Below, in pieces: positions 1 through 8,423 of a stretch of DNA of 64,000 nucleotides (positions within the stretch are counted from its first letter, which is position 1; the number at the start of each line of letters is the position of its first letter). The notes beneath the pieces were generated by a model. That model ran no database searches. It was not told the DNA's origin and saw only the letters and a program-made list of their open reading frames with translations. The stretch spans positions 88,312 to 152,311 of the forward strand of contig JBBDJG010000010.1 of NCBI GenBank assembly GCA_040880005.1, given 5' to 3'. The stretch comes from JBBDJG01 sp040880005 (GTDB taxonomy: Bacteria > Actinomycetota > Thermoleophilia > Solirubrobacterales > JBBDJG01). A program made the position numbers and the translations under genes.

Positions 1-174
1 ACCGCGCCGAAGCGCATCGTCTACGTGTCGTGCAACCCGACCACGCTCGCGCCGAACGCCCGCCAGCTCGTCGATGCCGGATACCGGCTCGCTAAGGTGC
101 GCCCCGTGGACATGTTCCCCCACACACCGCACATCGAGTGCGTGGCGGCGCTGGAGCGTGAGTCCGCTGGATAG
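1..174 (+). CDS. RNA m5U methyltransferase (TrmA/RlmD family), C-terminal fragment
   Basis: Only the last 57 codons are in the window; the gene is cut by the left edge. The fragment reads VYVSCNPTTLAPN and ends VDMFPHTPHIECVA. SCNP contains the catalytic cysteine and the FPHTPHIE ending is the closing signature of the SAM-dependent family that methylates C5 of uridine in rRNA or tRNA. The stop is TAG at 172-174. Family assignment is firm; which RNA is modified cannot be told from the tail alone. Confidence 0.85.
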   Translation, partial: TAPKRIVYVSCNPTTLAPNARQLVDAGYRLAKVRPVDMFPHTPHIECVAALERESAG

Positions 175-185
175 TACCCCGTCGA

Positions 186-216
186 CCAACGTTCGCCCCG
201 TTCTGGCCGACGTTGG
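186..216. repeat. Inverted repeat near the LLM oxidoreductase start
   Basis: CCAACGT (186-192) is inverted as ACGTTGG (210-216) around a 17-base spacer; flanking bases extend the match imperfectly. It lies just after the methyltransferase stop and before the likely oxidoreductase start, so it could be a regulator site or weak hairpin. No function is shown. Confidence 0.35.
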
Positions 217-241
217 CAGACGCGGCACTAGCGCACGCGGC

Positions 242-1018
242 TTGGGTGTTGCGGCCGGGCTCGAACTCGAGACCGCCCGCGAGCTGGCCGCGCACTGCGA
301 GCGGCTCGGCTACGCCTCGATGTGGTCGAACGACCACCCGATGGCAAGCGGGCTGGAGACCGTGGCCACCTTCGCCGAAGCGTCGTCACTCGACGTCGGC
401 GTCGCGGTGCTGGCGCTCGACCGCCACTCGCCGCAGGACATAGCGGCCAAGATCGCCGAGGTCGGCCTCGACCCGCGACGCCTCTGGGTCGGGATCGGCG
501 CCGGCTTCAGCGAACGGCCGCTGGCCGTCGCGCGCGAGGGCATCGAGGCGATGCGCGCCGCGTTGCCGCAGGGAACGCGGGTCGTGCTGGCGGCGATGGG
601 GCCGAAGATGTGCGCGCTCGCGGGCGCACAAGCGGACGGAGCCTTCCTCAACTGGATCACTCCCGAGAAGGCGGCCTGGGCGCGCGAGCGCGTACATGAG
701 GGTGCGCGTGACGCGGCTCGTGACGAGCCGGCCACGATCTTCGGCTACGTGCGGGTCGCCGTCGGCGAGGACGCACGCGAACGCCTGCTCAAGGAGGAGA
801 GCTTCTACCGCCAACTCCACCAGGGCTACATCAGCCATTTCGCCACACTCGATCGCGAGCCCGGGACGGTCGGCGTCGCCGAGCCGAGTGCGGACGCCAT
901 CGCGCAAGCGCTCTCGGCCTACGAGCCTGCGATCGACCACATCGTCGTGCGTGCCCTGGCGTCCGCCAACAAGCAGGCGCTCGGCGCCGTGGCCGAGGCC
1001 GCCGCGCCCGCAACATAA
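242..1018 (+). CDS. LLM-class F420-dependent oxidoreductase
   Basis: About 258 residues with the start of a luciferase-like (LLM) TIM barrel: GVAAGLELETARELAAHCE, then a WSNDHP segment, then DPRRLWVGIGAGFSERPL. Members use F420 or flavin to oxidise or reduce small molecules. The start is uncertain. TTG at 242 puts the conserved LGVA strand at the N-terminus. GTG at 158 would overlap the preceding methyltransferase by 17 bases and add an unconserved leader across the inverted repeat at 186-216. The barrel is a little short for the family. The substrate cannot be inferred. A copy of the intercistronic repeat follows directly after the stop. Confidence 0.75.
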   Translation: MGVAAGLELETARELAAHCERLGYASMWSNDHPMASGLETVATFAEASSLDVGVAVLALDRHSPQDIAAKIAEVGLDPRRLWVGIGAGFSERPLAVAREGIEAMRAALPQGTRVVLAAMGPKMCALAGAQADGAFLNWITPEKAAWARERVHEGARDAARDEPATIFGYVRVAVGEDARERLLKEESFYRQLHQGYISHFATLDREPGTVGVAEPSADAIAQALSAYEPAIDHIVVRALASANKQALGAVAEAAAPAT

Positions 1019-1019
1019 C

Positions 1020-1080
1020 GAGGGGGCTTCGCCCCCTTCGATCCCCCATCACGCTGGAGCGTCCGCCTACGGCGACCGCA
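1020..1080 (+). repeat. Intercistronic palindromic repeat, copy A
   Basis: Hairpin GGGGGC-TTC-GCCCCC at 1022-1036, then a C-run and CGCTGGAGCGTCCGCC, then TACGGCGACCGC. It starts two bases after the oxidoreductase stop and ends 21 bases before the next start, between co-directional genes. It matches the copies near 14.7, 34.5 and 39.1 kb. Confidence 0.85.
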
Positions 1081-1101
1081 AACCCAATATCGTTTCGCAC
1101 C

Positions 1102-1782
1102 ATGGCGAACGACGACTATCGCGTTACGGTCGAGTTCTCGGACCCCGAGCACGCGACCCACCTCGACCGCAGGCTGCACGAGCAGGAGCTGGCGCAGGAG
1201 CTGCGCGAGGCGCTCGGCGACCGGCTGATCGTGACGCGCGACGGCCCGCAGGTGTTCCTGTACGCGTCATCGGAGTCCGACGCTCGAGCGGCCGAGCAGG
1301 CGGTCGGCAAGCTGGTCTCGATGCACGGGCTCGACGCCACCGTCAAGTCCGCCGAGCGCTGGCATCCGATCGAGAAGTCCTGGGAGGACGCCTCCAAGCC
1401 GCTTCCCGCCAGCGAGGCCGAGACCTCGGCCGAGCGCGATCGGTGGGAGCAGCGCGAGGCGTCCGACTCGCTCGAGGACGACATCGCCGAGTGGGAGGTG
1501 CGCATCGAGCTGGACAGCCACCACGACGCCGTCGAGCTGGCACGCAAGCTCGAGGGCGAGGGCATCTCGCCGATCGTTCGCCGCTGGAAGTACCTGCTGA
1601 TCGGAGTGGCCAACGAAGATGGCGCGCGCGGACTGGCGCTGCGGCTCGAGCGCGAGGTCCCCGCGGGCGCCCAGGTCTCCGTAGAAGCGGCTCCGGTGTG
1701 GCTCTACGAAGGCGCCAAGCGTCACCCGGTCTGGACGATGTTCGGCGGCCTGTCCGGGCCGCGCGACCAGACGCCCGGCTAA
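1102..1782 (+). CDS. Conserved hypothetical protein with two similar alpha/beta modules
   Basis: 226 residues, soluble and acidic, with no signal peptide. The N-terminal half (YRVTVEFSDPEHA to about residue 75) and the C-terminal half (WEVRIELDSHHDAVELARKL to about 205) both have a strand-helix-strand layout, suggesting two ferredoxin-like folds joined by a charged linker rich in Glu and Arg. I recognise this as a protein type seen in actinobacteria but no function is known to me. It is preceded by repeat copy A and the start ATG is unambiguous. Confidence 0.75.
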   Translation: MANDDYRVTVEFSDPEHATHLDRRLHEQELAQELREALGDRLIVTRDGPQVFLYASSESDARAAEQAVGKLVSMHGLDATVKSAERWHPIEKSWEDASKPLPASEAETSAERDRWEQREASDSLEDDIAEWEVRIELDSHHDAVELARKLEGEGISPIVRRWKYLLIGVANEDGARGLALRLEREVPAGAQVSVEAAPVWLYEGAKRHPVWTMFGGLSGPRDQTPG

Positions 1783-1804
1783 GTCCAGCAGGCCCGAGCG
1801 GCGC

Positions 1805-2554
1805 TCACTCCAGCTTGCGCAGATCCTCCCGCAAAGCGGCCCACACGAGGTCGGCGTTCGGCGCCAGCAGGGCGAGCGACATCAGCGGCAGCGCGGGGAT
1901 CGCGACGTCGCTCCAGATGGCGATCGCGAGCGAGGCGACCAGCGACGCGGCGATCGCGATCGCCGTCGCGGTGCGTCGCAGGCCGAAGCGCCAAGCGGTC
2001 GAGAGATAGACCGCGCAGAACAGCAGGTCGCTGACGCCGAGCTGCGAGATGTCGCCGCCCCAGCTCGGAATCGAGAGCGCCAGATAGTCGACGACGCCCG
2101 GCTCCTCGGTGACGAGGTAATGGGTGGGCCCGACGCTGACCGAAACCGCATCCGCGATCGCGACCACGATCGCGAGCGCGTACACGATCGAGCCGAGCGG
2201 AATCAGCCGAGCGAGCGCGAGGCCCGCGCCCGCGGCGAACAGCGCCTTGAACGGTGCCGCGGCTTCCGGCGCCCCGCTCGACAGCGCCGCCCCGGCAACG
2301 GCGCCGACGGCGATCAGCCCGAGCTGCGCCGCGACGTCGTCGCGGAACGGCAGGCAGCCGATCACCAGACCCGTCGCAAGCAGCATCGCCGGCACCGTGG
2401 TGGCGAAGAACGCCAGATTCGATCCGCCGAGGTCGTCGAGGCGCGGGGCGGCGATGAACCACGCTTCGGCGAGCGCGAGCAGGCCGAGCAAGACCCCGAG
2501 GGATCTGCCGCGCCGCCTAAACCATGACAATTGCGCCACCACGATGACCGCCAA
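1805..2554 (-). CDS. Polytopic membrane protein, unknown function
   Basis: About 249 residues with some seven hydrophobic segments. A late segment carries SQLGVSDLLF and the last one IPALPLMSLALL, after a VVDYLALSIPSW segment. The order (Asp near Tyr, then GxxD, then PAL) faintly resembles the GxGD/PAL layout of intramembrane aspartyl proteases, but this is only a visual analogy. The start is soft: TTG at 2554 or GTG at 2542. It is divergent from the DUF2332 gene with almost no space between them. Confidence 0.65.
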   Translation of the reverse strand: MAVIVVAQLSWFRRRGRSLGVLLGLLALAEAWFIAAPRLDDLGGSNLAFFATTVPAMLLATGLVIGCLPFRDDVAAQLGLIAVGAVAGAALSSGAPEAAAPFKALFAAGAGLALARLIPLGSIVYALAIVVAIADAVSVSVGPTHYLVTEEPGVVDYLALSIPSWGGDISQLGVSDLLFCAVYLSTAWRFGLRRTATAIAIAASLVASLAIAIWSDVAIPALPLMSLALLAPNADLVWAALREDLRKLE

Positions 2555-2558
2555 CAGG

Positions 2559-3623
2559 ATGACCGAGCGACAGGAGGAGATGATCCGCTACCTGCACGGG
2601 CAGGCGGATGTCTGCGCGATGCTGGGTTCGCCGCTCTACGAGCGCCTGCTCGACGATGCGGCCGAGCACGTCGAGCGCGGCGGCGTGCTGTGGCAGGTGC
2701 TGGAGCCGTTCGCAGGCGCGCCTTCCGCCTATGGGGTGCCGCTCAAGTTGATGGGCGCCGTGCACCGGCTCGTGCTCGCGGGAGCGGCTCCGCAGCTCGC
2801 GGCGCTCTACCCCTCGGCCGGCGGCGAGCTGGACCTCGATCGCGCGTGGCCGGCCTTCGAGCAGGCGGTCGCCGAGCACGCGCGACAACTACCGGAGCTG
2901 ATCGAGCGCCCGGTGCAGACGAACGAGGTCGGGCGCTGCGCGGCGCTGCTCGGCGGCTTCCTGACGGTCGCGCGGCAGTCCGGCCTGCCGCTGCGCCTGC
3001 TGGAGCTGGGCGCCAGCGCCGGGCTCAACCTGCGCTGGGACCGCTACCTGTACGAGTCGGGCGAGCAGCGCTGGGGTGACCCCGCTTCGAACGTGCGGCT
3101 CAAACTGGACCCGGACAGCGCGCCGCCGCTCGACGTGGAGGCGATCGTCGGCTCACGCCGCGGCTGTGACATGGAACCGCTCGATCCTTGCGCCGAGCGG
3201 GATCGGCTGACCTTGCTGTCCTATGTGTGGCCCGACCAGCGCTGGCGTTTCGAGGCGCTGCGCGCGGCACTTGCAGAGGCCGAGTCTTCACCGGTCATCG
3301 TGGAACAAGCTGACGCGGCACCGTGGTTGGAGCACGCGCTGGAGGAGAAGATTCCCAACACGGCAACGGTCGTCTATCACTCGCTCGTCATGTTCTGGAT
3401 GGACGACGGCACGCGCGAGCGCATCGCAAGAACGATCCACTCCGCCGGCGGGCGCGCGACAAAACGCTCACCGCTCGCTTGGCTGCGCATGGAGTCGGGT
3501 GGAGAACGGGCGGAGGTGCGGCTGCGCGTGTGGCCGGACGGAGAGGACCGCGTGATCGCGCGGGCCGGCTATCACGGCCGGCCCGTGGAGTGGCTGGCCT
3601 CAGATGCTGACTCTGATGCGTAG
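2559..3623 (+). CDS. DUF2332 family protein
   Basis: 354 residues. It begins MTERQEEMIRYLHGQAD and contains LELGASAGLNLRWDRY and VVYHSLVMFWMDDG, the hallmarks of DUF2332. LELGASAGLN resembles the nucleotide-binding loop of SAM methyltransferases, so a methyltransferase-like fold is plausible, but the family has no assigned reaction. ATG 2544, 2559 and 2580 are all in frame; 2559 was chosen because it leaves the family N-terminus intact. The last 24 bases overlap tail-to-tail with the next gene. Confidence 0.8.
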   Translation: MTERQEEMIRYLHGQADVCAMLGSPLYERLLDDAAEHVERGGVLWQVLEPFAGAPSAYGVPLKLMGAVHRLVLAGAAPQLAALYPSAGGELDLDRAWPAFEQAVAEHARQLPELIERPVQTNEVGRCAALLGGFLTVARQSGLPLRLLELGASAGLNLRWDRYLYESGEQRWGDPASNVRLKLDPDSAPPLDVEAIVGSRRGCDMEPLDPCAERDRLTLLSYVWPDQRWRFEALRAALAEAESSPVIVEQADAAPWLEHALEEKIPNTATVVYHSLVMFWMDDGTRERIARTIHSAGGRATKRSPLAWLRMESGGERAEVRLRVWPDGEDRVIARAGYHGRPVEWLASDADSDA

Positions 3624-5333
3624 CTGCTTTGTCGCTGTCTGCGCGCCTGAGGTCGCGGCGACGGTGATCTGGATGACGGCCTTGCCGCGGTGCGAAACGG
3701 CCCTGCGCATCGCGCGGCGAACGCGACTCGCTATCCGCAGCTTGACCGCTCTGCTGCTGTCGGCCGCGACGGAGCTGCTGATCGCCTTGAGCTTGAAGGT
3801 TCGCTTCCGACGCTTGTGGTTGGTGACCACGACCTTTCCGGAAGCCCTTATCTCACAGCCAACTTCGCCGCAGCCGGCCGAGAAGGCGGCGAACCGCTGC
3901 GCGGGAGACTGGCTCGACCGCTGCCGCGTCGTCAGCTCCAGTGACGGCGTTGACGGCGCAGCGGGCGAGACGGATATCTGCTGCGACATCACGGCCTTGG
4001 AGGAGCCGTTGCAGATCGCGCTCCTGCCGTTGAACGTCTGCGTGTCAGAGCAGTGACCGCCGGCGGCGATCACCCTCAGGGTGACCGTGTAGTTGCCGGC
4101 GCTCGCATAAGTGTGGGTCGTGGTCGGACTGCTCGTCACGGCGGAGGTCGAGTCGCCGAAGTCCCACACGTATTGCACGACCGGACTCTGGCTGCCGCTC
4201 GAGGTGGAGCCGTCGAAGCTCGTGGAGCTGCCCGCGGCCGCGGCGGCGGCGCTGAACGAAGCCGTCGGCCCTTGGTCCGGGATCACGGCGAGCTTGTGCA
4301 TGCTGGCCACTCCGCCGACGGTGGCGGGGCTCATCGCCGACAGCAGCCCGGTCGCGGCGACGCTGAACTGGCTGAGGTTGGTGGTGCCGTTGTTGCCCGC
4401 GTACAAGCTTGCCTGGTCGGGAGCGATCGCCACTCCCTGGGTGGTGTTCCCCGCGGCGAAGGAGGCAGGCGACTTCGCCGCCAGCGAGCCGTCGGATGCG
4501 ATCGTGAAGCCGTCCACGAACCCGGGCGTGGCGAATCGAGCCGTGTACAGACTGTTGCCGTCGGGGCTCACGGCCAGGTCGACCGCGCTCGTCGCCGCAG
4601 TGCTGAGGGCGGGGGTCAGGGATCCGTCCGCGGCCACGATCAGGTGCGTGATCGTTGACCCGCCGCTGTTCGCCGTGTAGACGTGCTCGCCGTCGGGAGT
4701 GACGGCGATCGCCTGGGGACCGCTGCCGGTCGCGACGAACGCCGTGCTCATCGCGGTCAACGAGCCGTCGGTTTGCGAGATCGTGAACTGATAGACCCTG
4801 TTCGAGGACGAGTTCGTCACGTAGAGGCTCCTGCCGTCGGGGTTGACCGCGGCGGCCCACGCGTTCAAGCCGATCGTCACAGCGAAGGCAGCCTTCGCGG
4901 TCAGCTTTCCGTCTGCCGCGACGTCGTACTGGTCGACCTCGCCGCTGCTACCGCTGTTGGGCACGTAGGCGCTCTCGCCGTCGGGGCCCAGGGCGATGCT
5001 GCGCGGGTTGGCGGTGGCGGCAACGGTGGCCGGAGACTTGACGGTCAACAGGCCGCCGGCGCCGATGTCGTACTGGCCGATCGTGGAGGTCCCGGTGTTG
5101 ACCACGTAGAAGCTGTTGCCGTCGGGGCTGACGGTCAGCGCCTGGGCGAAGGCACCGACGCTGTAGCTGGTGCCGTTGAGGGTCAGCGCGCCGGACGCGT
5201 CGCCGTTGTAGAGCAGCAACGTTCCCGGGTTGCCGGCCGCCACCGCATAGACGTTGTAGCTGGCCTGCGCTACTGCGGTTTGCAGGCAGGCACACACGGC
5301 CAGCGATGCCGCCAGAGCGATGCGAGCAGGCAT
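3600..5333 (-). CDS. Secreted beta-propeller protein with PKD domain
   Basis: 577 residues. A signal peptide (about 1-24, ending AVAQAS) is followed by roughly seven blades with the repeating core ALTVSPDGNSFYVVN / AVNPDGRSLYVTN, typical of YVTN/lactonase propellers. A PKD domain (VVQYVWDFGDSTSAV...) lies at about 370-430, and a Lys/Arg-rich C-terminus contains RVRRAMRRAVSHRGKAV and ends in a beta-strand LRIRVSI. Similar basic tails end other secreted proteins in this window. It is probably surface-exposed; enzymatic activity is not evident. Convergent with and slightly overlapping DUF2332. Confidence 0.8.
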   Translation of the reverse strand: MPARIALAASLAVCACLQTAVAQASYNVYAVAAGNPGTLLLYNGDASGALTLNGTSYSVGAFAQALTVSPDGNSFYVVNTGTSTIGQYDIGAGGLLTVKSPATVAATANPRSIALGPDGESAYVPNSGSSGEVDQYDVAADGKLTAKAAFAVTIGLNAWAAAVNPDGRSLYVTNSSSNRVYQFTISQTDGSLTAMSTAFVATGSGPQAIAVTPDGEHVYTANSGGSTITHLIVAADGSLTPALSTAATSAVDLAVSPDGNSLYTARFATPGFVDGFTIASDGSLAAKSPASFAAGNTTQGVAIAPDQASLYAGNNGTTNLSQFSVAATGLLSAMSPATVGGVASMHKLAVIPDQGPTASFSAAAAAAGSSTSFDGSTSSGSQSPVVQYVWDFGDSTSAVTSSPTTTHTYASAGNYTVTLRVIAAGGHCSDTQTFNGRSAICNGSSKAVMSQQISVSPAAPSTPSLELTTRQRSSQSPAQRFAAFSAGCGEVGCEIRASGKVVVTNHKRRKRTFKLKAISSSVAADSSRAVKLRIASRVRRAMRRAVSHRGKAVIQITVAATSGAQTATKQLRIRVSI

Positions 5334-5484
5334 TCGTCCGGTATCGGACCGTGGTGCGCAGACTTGAGGTGTCCGGGGTTGAACATGGCCGCCTGGGTCG
5401 GGTGGACCGCAACATCGTGCTCGTTCATCCCGGTTTCCGACCTCGGTGCCTCAAGGTCGCTCAAGGGGGCACCGATTGATCCAC

Positions 5485-7479
5485 ATGACCAGTAGGCGTG
5501 CTCGCACGAGGGCTATTGCTGTCGCGAGCGGCTTCGCCGCGCTGGCCGGCCTGATCGCCGCCCCTGCCGTGGCGGCGCCCAGCGGCTCGCTGGCGCAGCT
5601 CGCCGGCGGCACGGCCTGCACCAGTGAGGGCGGCACCGGCGGCTGCACCGCCGGCATTGCGCTCGACGAGGTCGTGAGTGTCGCCGTCAGCCCCGATGGC
5701 CGAAACGTCTATGTGACCGCCTACACCAGCGATGCCGTGGCCGTCTTCGATCGTAACCCAGCCACCGGTGCGCTGACACAGAGGCCTGGCACTGCAGGAT
5801 GCGTGAGCGAGACCGGTTCGGGAGGCTCGTGCGCAGACGGCCTGGCACTGAACGGCGCCCACGACGTGGTCGTCAGCCCGGACGGCGAGGACGTGTACGT
5901 GGCATCGCGCGTCAGCAGCGCCGTCGCCTCCTTCAACCGCGACACTGCGACCGGAACACTGACCCAGAAGCCTGGGACTGAGGGTTGCACGAGCGAGGAC
6001 GGCACGGGAGGGTTGTGCGTCAACGGCAGCGGGTTGAGCGGCGCGGTGGGTGTGGCTGCCAACAGCACGAGCGTCTACGTCGCATCGACGACGAGCAGCG
6101 CGGTGGCGGTCTTCGATCGCCACCCGGTGAGCGGCATCCTGACCCAGCAGGGGGGCGGTGCCGGCTGCATCAGCGAGGCCGGAGGTTCCGGATGTGCAGA
6201 AGGAGATGGTCTCGGCAGCGCCCAGCACGCGGCCATCAGCCCCGACGGCGCGAGCGTGTACGTCACAGGCTTCTCGTCCGACGCGGTGGCCGTGTTCGAT
6301 CGCAACACCGGTACGGGGGCGATAACCCAGAAAGCAGGCACCGCCGGCTGCGTCAGTGACGATGGTTCGGCCGGCGACTGCGTGGACGGTGTCGCTCTCA
6401 ACGGAGCTCAAGACGTCGTCGTCAGCGGCGACAACGCGAGCGTCTACGTTGCTGCGATCAACGCCAACGGCGTGACTGTCTTTGACCGCAACACGAGCAC
6501 GGGCGGCCTGATCCAGAAGGCGGGCACCGCGGCGTGCATCACCAACAGCGGCGCGGGCGGCTGCACCACGGGGACGGCGTTGACCTTCGCGTACGCCGTG
6601 GCCATCGGTCCCGACGGTCGCAACGTCTATGCGGTGGGCAATGGCGCCGGATCCGCCGTCACCCTCGATCGTGTCGGTGGCGCGCTGTCCCAGCCGGCGA
6701 GCGGGTCGTGCGTGAGCAGCTCCGGCAGCGGCGGTGCATGTGCATTCGGCGTCGGCCTCGGTGGTCCCGAGGACGTCGCCGTGTCAGCGGACGGGCAGAG
6801 CGCCTACGTGGCGTCTTCGAGCTCGGACGCAGTCGCCGCCCTCGACGTGCTGAAAGCGACGGCCTCCCTCACACCCAGCCGGCTGGACTTCTCCGCTGCG
6901 GTTGGCTCTTCCGAGTCCAAGGCGCTGGTGGTCACCAACGGAGGCGACGCGGACTTGATCACCGGGGCAGCCGGCCTGTCCTCTTCCGCGCAGGGCTTCG
7001 CTGTCGCGTCGGACTGCGCCGGCAAGACGATCGCGCCGGGCGGAACCTGCACCTTCAACGCTACGTTCACACCGACCGCCGCAGGTCAGCAGACCGCCGG
7101 CGTCTCGGTCGACACAAACGTTGGCACGGTCGCCGCCACGTTGACAGGGTCCGGCTCGCTGCTTCCCACGATCAGCAAGCTGCGGCTTTCGAGGAAGCGA
7201 GTGACGCGGCGGGCCCTGCGGCGCAGCCCGAGAGCACTGCGCATTTCAGCGGTTCTGTCGAGCACCGCCTCGGTCAGGTACACGGTCAAGCGCATCGTCG
7301 GAAAGAAGAAGCGGTCGATCGGTTCGTTCACCAAGTCCGGCAAGACGGGGCGCAATCGGATCTTCCTGCCCAAGAAACTGGCCCGCAAGCTCGGGCGGGC
7401 GCGCTACGTACTGGAGGCGCGAGCCAGCAACGCAGTCGGCTCTTCGCAGGTCAAGACGGCGAGGTTCAGAGTCATCTGA
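5485..7479 (+). CDS. Secreted beta-propeller protein with choice-of-anchor-D-like domain
   Basis: 664 residues. A signal peptide (hydrophobic stretch about 10-30, ending AVAAPSG) leads into repeated units VAVSPDGRNVYVTAY...AVAVFDRNPATGALTQ, each with a Cys-containing insert such as GTAGCVSETGSGG. From about residue 465 an immunoglobulin-like segment (TPSRLDFSAAVGSS, then GGTCTFNATFTPTAAG) matches the choice-of-anchor-D style. The tail from about 565 is rich in Arg/Lys (RKRVTRRALRRSPRALR) and ends in beta-strands. It is divergent from the previous propeller gene across about 150 bases. Probably an envelope protein; ligand unknown. Confidence 0.8.
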   Translation: MTSRRARTRAIAVASGFAALAGLIAAPAVAAPSGSLAQLAGGTACTSEGGTGGCTAGIALDEVVSVAVSPDGRNVYVTAYTSDAVAVFDRNPATGALTQRPGTAGCVSETGSGGSCADGLALNGAHDVVVSPDGEDVYVASRVSSAVASFNRDTATGTLTQKPGTEGCTSEDGTGGLCVNGSGLSGAVGVAANSTSVYVASTTSSAVAVFDRHPVSGILTQQGGGAGCISEAGGSGCAEGDGLGSAQHAAISPDGASVYVTGFSSDAVAVFDRNTGTGAITQKAGTAGCVSDDGSAGDCVDGVALNGAQDVVVSGDNASVYVAAINANGVTVFDRNTSTGGLIQKAGTAACITNSGAGGCTTGTALTFAYAVAIGPDGRNVYAVGNGAGSAVTLDRVGGALSQPASGSCVSSSGSGGACAFGVGLGGPEDVAVSADGQSAYVASSSSDAVAALDVLKATASLTPSRLDFSAAVGSSESKALVVTNGGDADLITGAAGLSSSAQGFAVASDCAGKTIAPGGTCTFNATFTPTAAGQQTAGVSVDTNVGTVAATLTGSGSLLPTISKLRLSRKRVTRRALRRSPRALRISAVLSSTASVRYTVKRIVGKKKRSIGSFTKSGKTGRNRIFLPKKLARKLGRARYVLEARASNAVGSSQVKTARFRVI

Positions 7480-7516
7480 CGCCGCTCGGCCGAGGTCGCA
7501 GAACAGCCGACGGTGA

Positions 7517-8260
7517 TCAGCAGGGGGCGGTATTGTAGTAGGCGGGCGCGCCGGCCTGTACCTGGTAGAACGGCGGGTAGATCGTGCTGCCGTCCTTCTG
7601 CTGCTCGCCCCGCAGCGCCAGCCGAATGTCGCAACGTGCGGCCTTCGGGCCCCAGGCGATGTATTCGCCACCGTGCCACTTGCCGTCGCCATCGACGACG
7701 TCGCGGCGCGCACGCGAAGTCACGCAATAGCTGAACGAGTTGACCAGACCCTGGGCCGCGCCGAAGGCCCCCGATCCCTGGTTGAGCGGCTCGCCGGCCT
7801 CGGCTGCGAGCTGCTTGGCATGGAGTCCCCACTGGGATGGCAGCACGTAGCAGCGCCAGCCGCGTGGTGCACCTTGCTCGAAGCGATCCTCATGACCACG
7901 CACCGCCAGCGCTTGCGCGATCGGGAACGGGTCGTCGGGCCACCCCGCGACGGTATGTCCGATCACTGTCTTCGCGGCGGACCTGGCCGCCGCGCACAGT
8001 TTGTCGGCGGAGGCCACGACGGCCCAGCGCGAGCCAACGGCGCCGGCTGCGTAGGTCTGCCAGCGCACCCACCTGTTGCCGCGCGTGGCGCGCCAGCCGG
8101 TGCAGTCGGTCCCACGCTTGGCGTAGTTGCTGATGTAGCCGTTTGGAACCGGCCCCGACGGGGCCTTCGCCTGCGCCGGCGCTCCGGCGAGCGCAACCAG
8201 GACAAGGATCGGTGCGGCAACAACGCAGACGAGCCGAGCCGGCCGCTCGATCGTTGACAT
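7517..8260 (-). CDS. Secreted cysteine-containing protein, unknown function
   Basis: 247 residues with a clear signal peptide (RLVCVVAAPILVLVALAGAP, ending AQAK). The mature part starts with NGYISNYAKRGTDCTGW, has six cysteines, and is rich in Trp and Tyr (WVRWQTYAAG, WGLHAKQLAAEAG, YIAWGPKAARC). I do not recognise the family. On its strand TATAGC-like boxes lie 4-10 bases before the ATG, including the palindrome TATAGCTATA at 8267-8276, which could give a leaderless transcript. Convergent with the propeller gene on its left. Confidence 0.65.
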   Translation of the reverse strand: MSTIERPARLVCVVAAPILVLVALAGAPAQAKAPSGPVPNGYISNYAKRGTDCTGWRATRGNRWVRWQTYAAGAVGSRWAVVASADKLCAAARSAAKTVIGHTVAGWPDDPFPIAQALAVRGHEDRFEQGAPRGWRCYVLPSQWGLHAKQLAAEAGEPLNQGSGAFGAAQGLVNSFSYCVTSRARRDVVDGDGKWHGGEYIAWGPKAARCDIRLALRGEQQKDGSTIYPPFYQVQAGAPAYYNTAPC

Positions 8261-8423
8261 CCCCGCTATAGCTATATGTGATCTGCCCGGACCCATTGCG
8301 CCGCCTGCGCCTTCTGATCGACGGCTCCGGGGCAGACTTGAGCTTCCAGGCAGGCCGGCAGCGCATGGTTGAGCGGCCGCATTGACTTCCGGCGCGGTCT
8401 GTGGGATGGTCGGCGCTGCAGCG

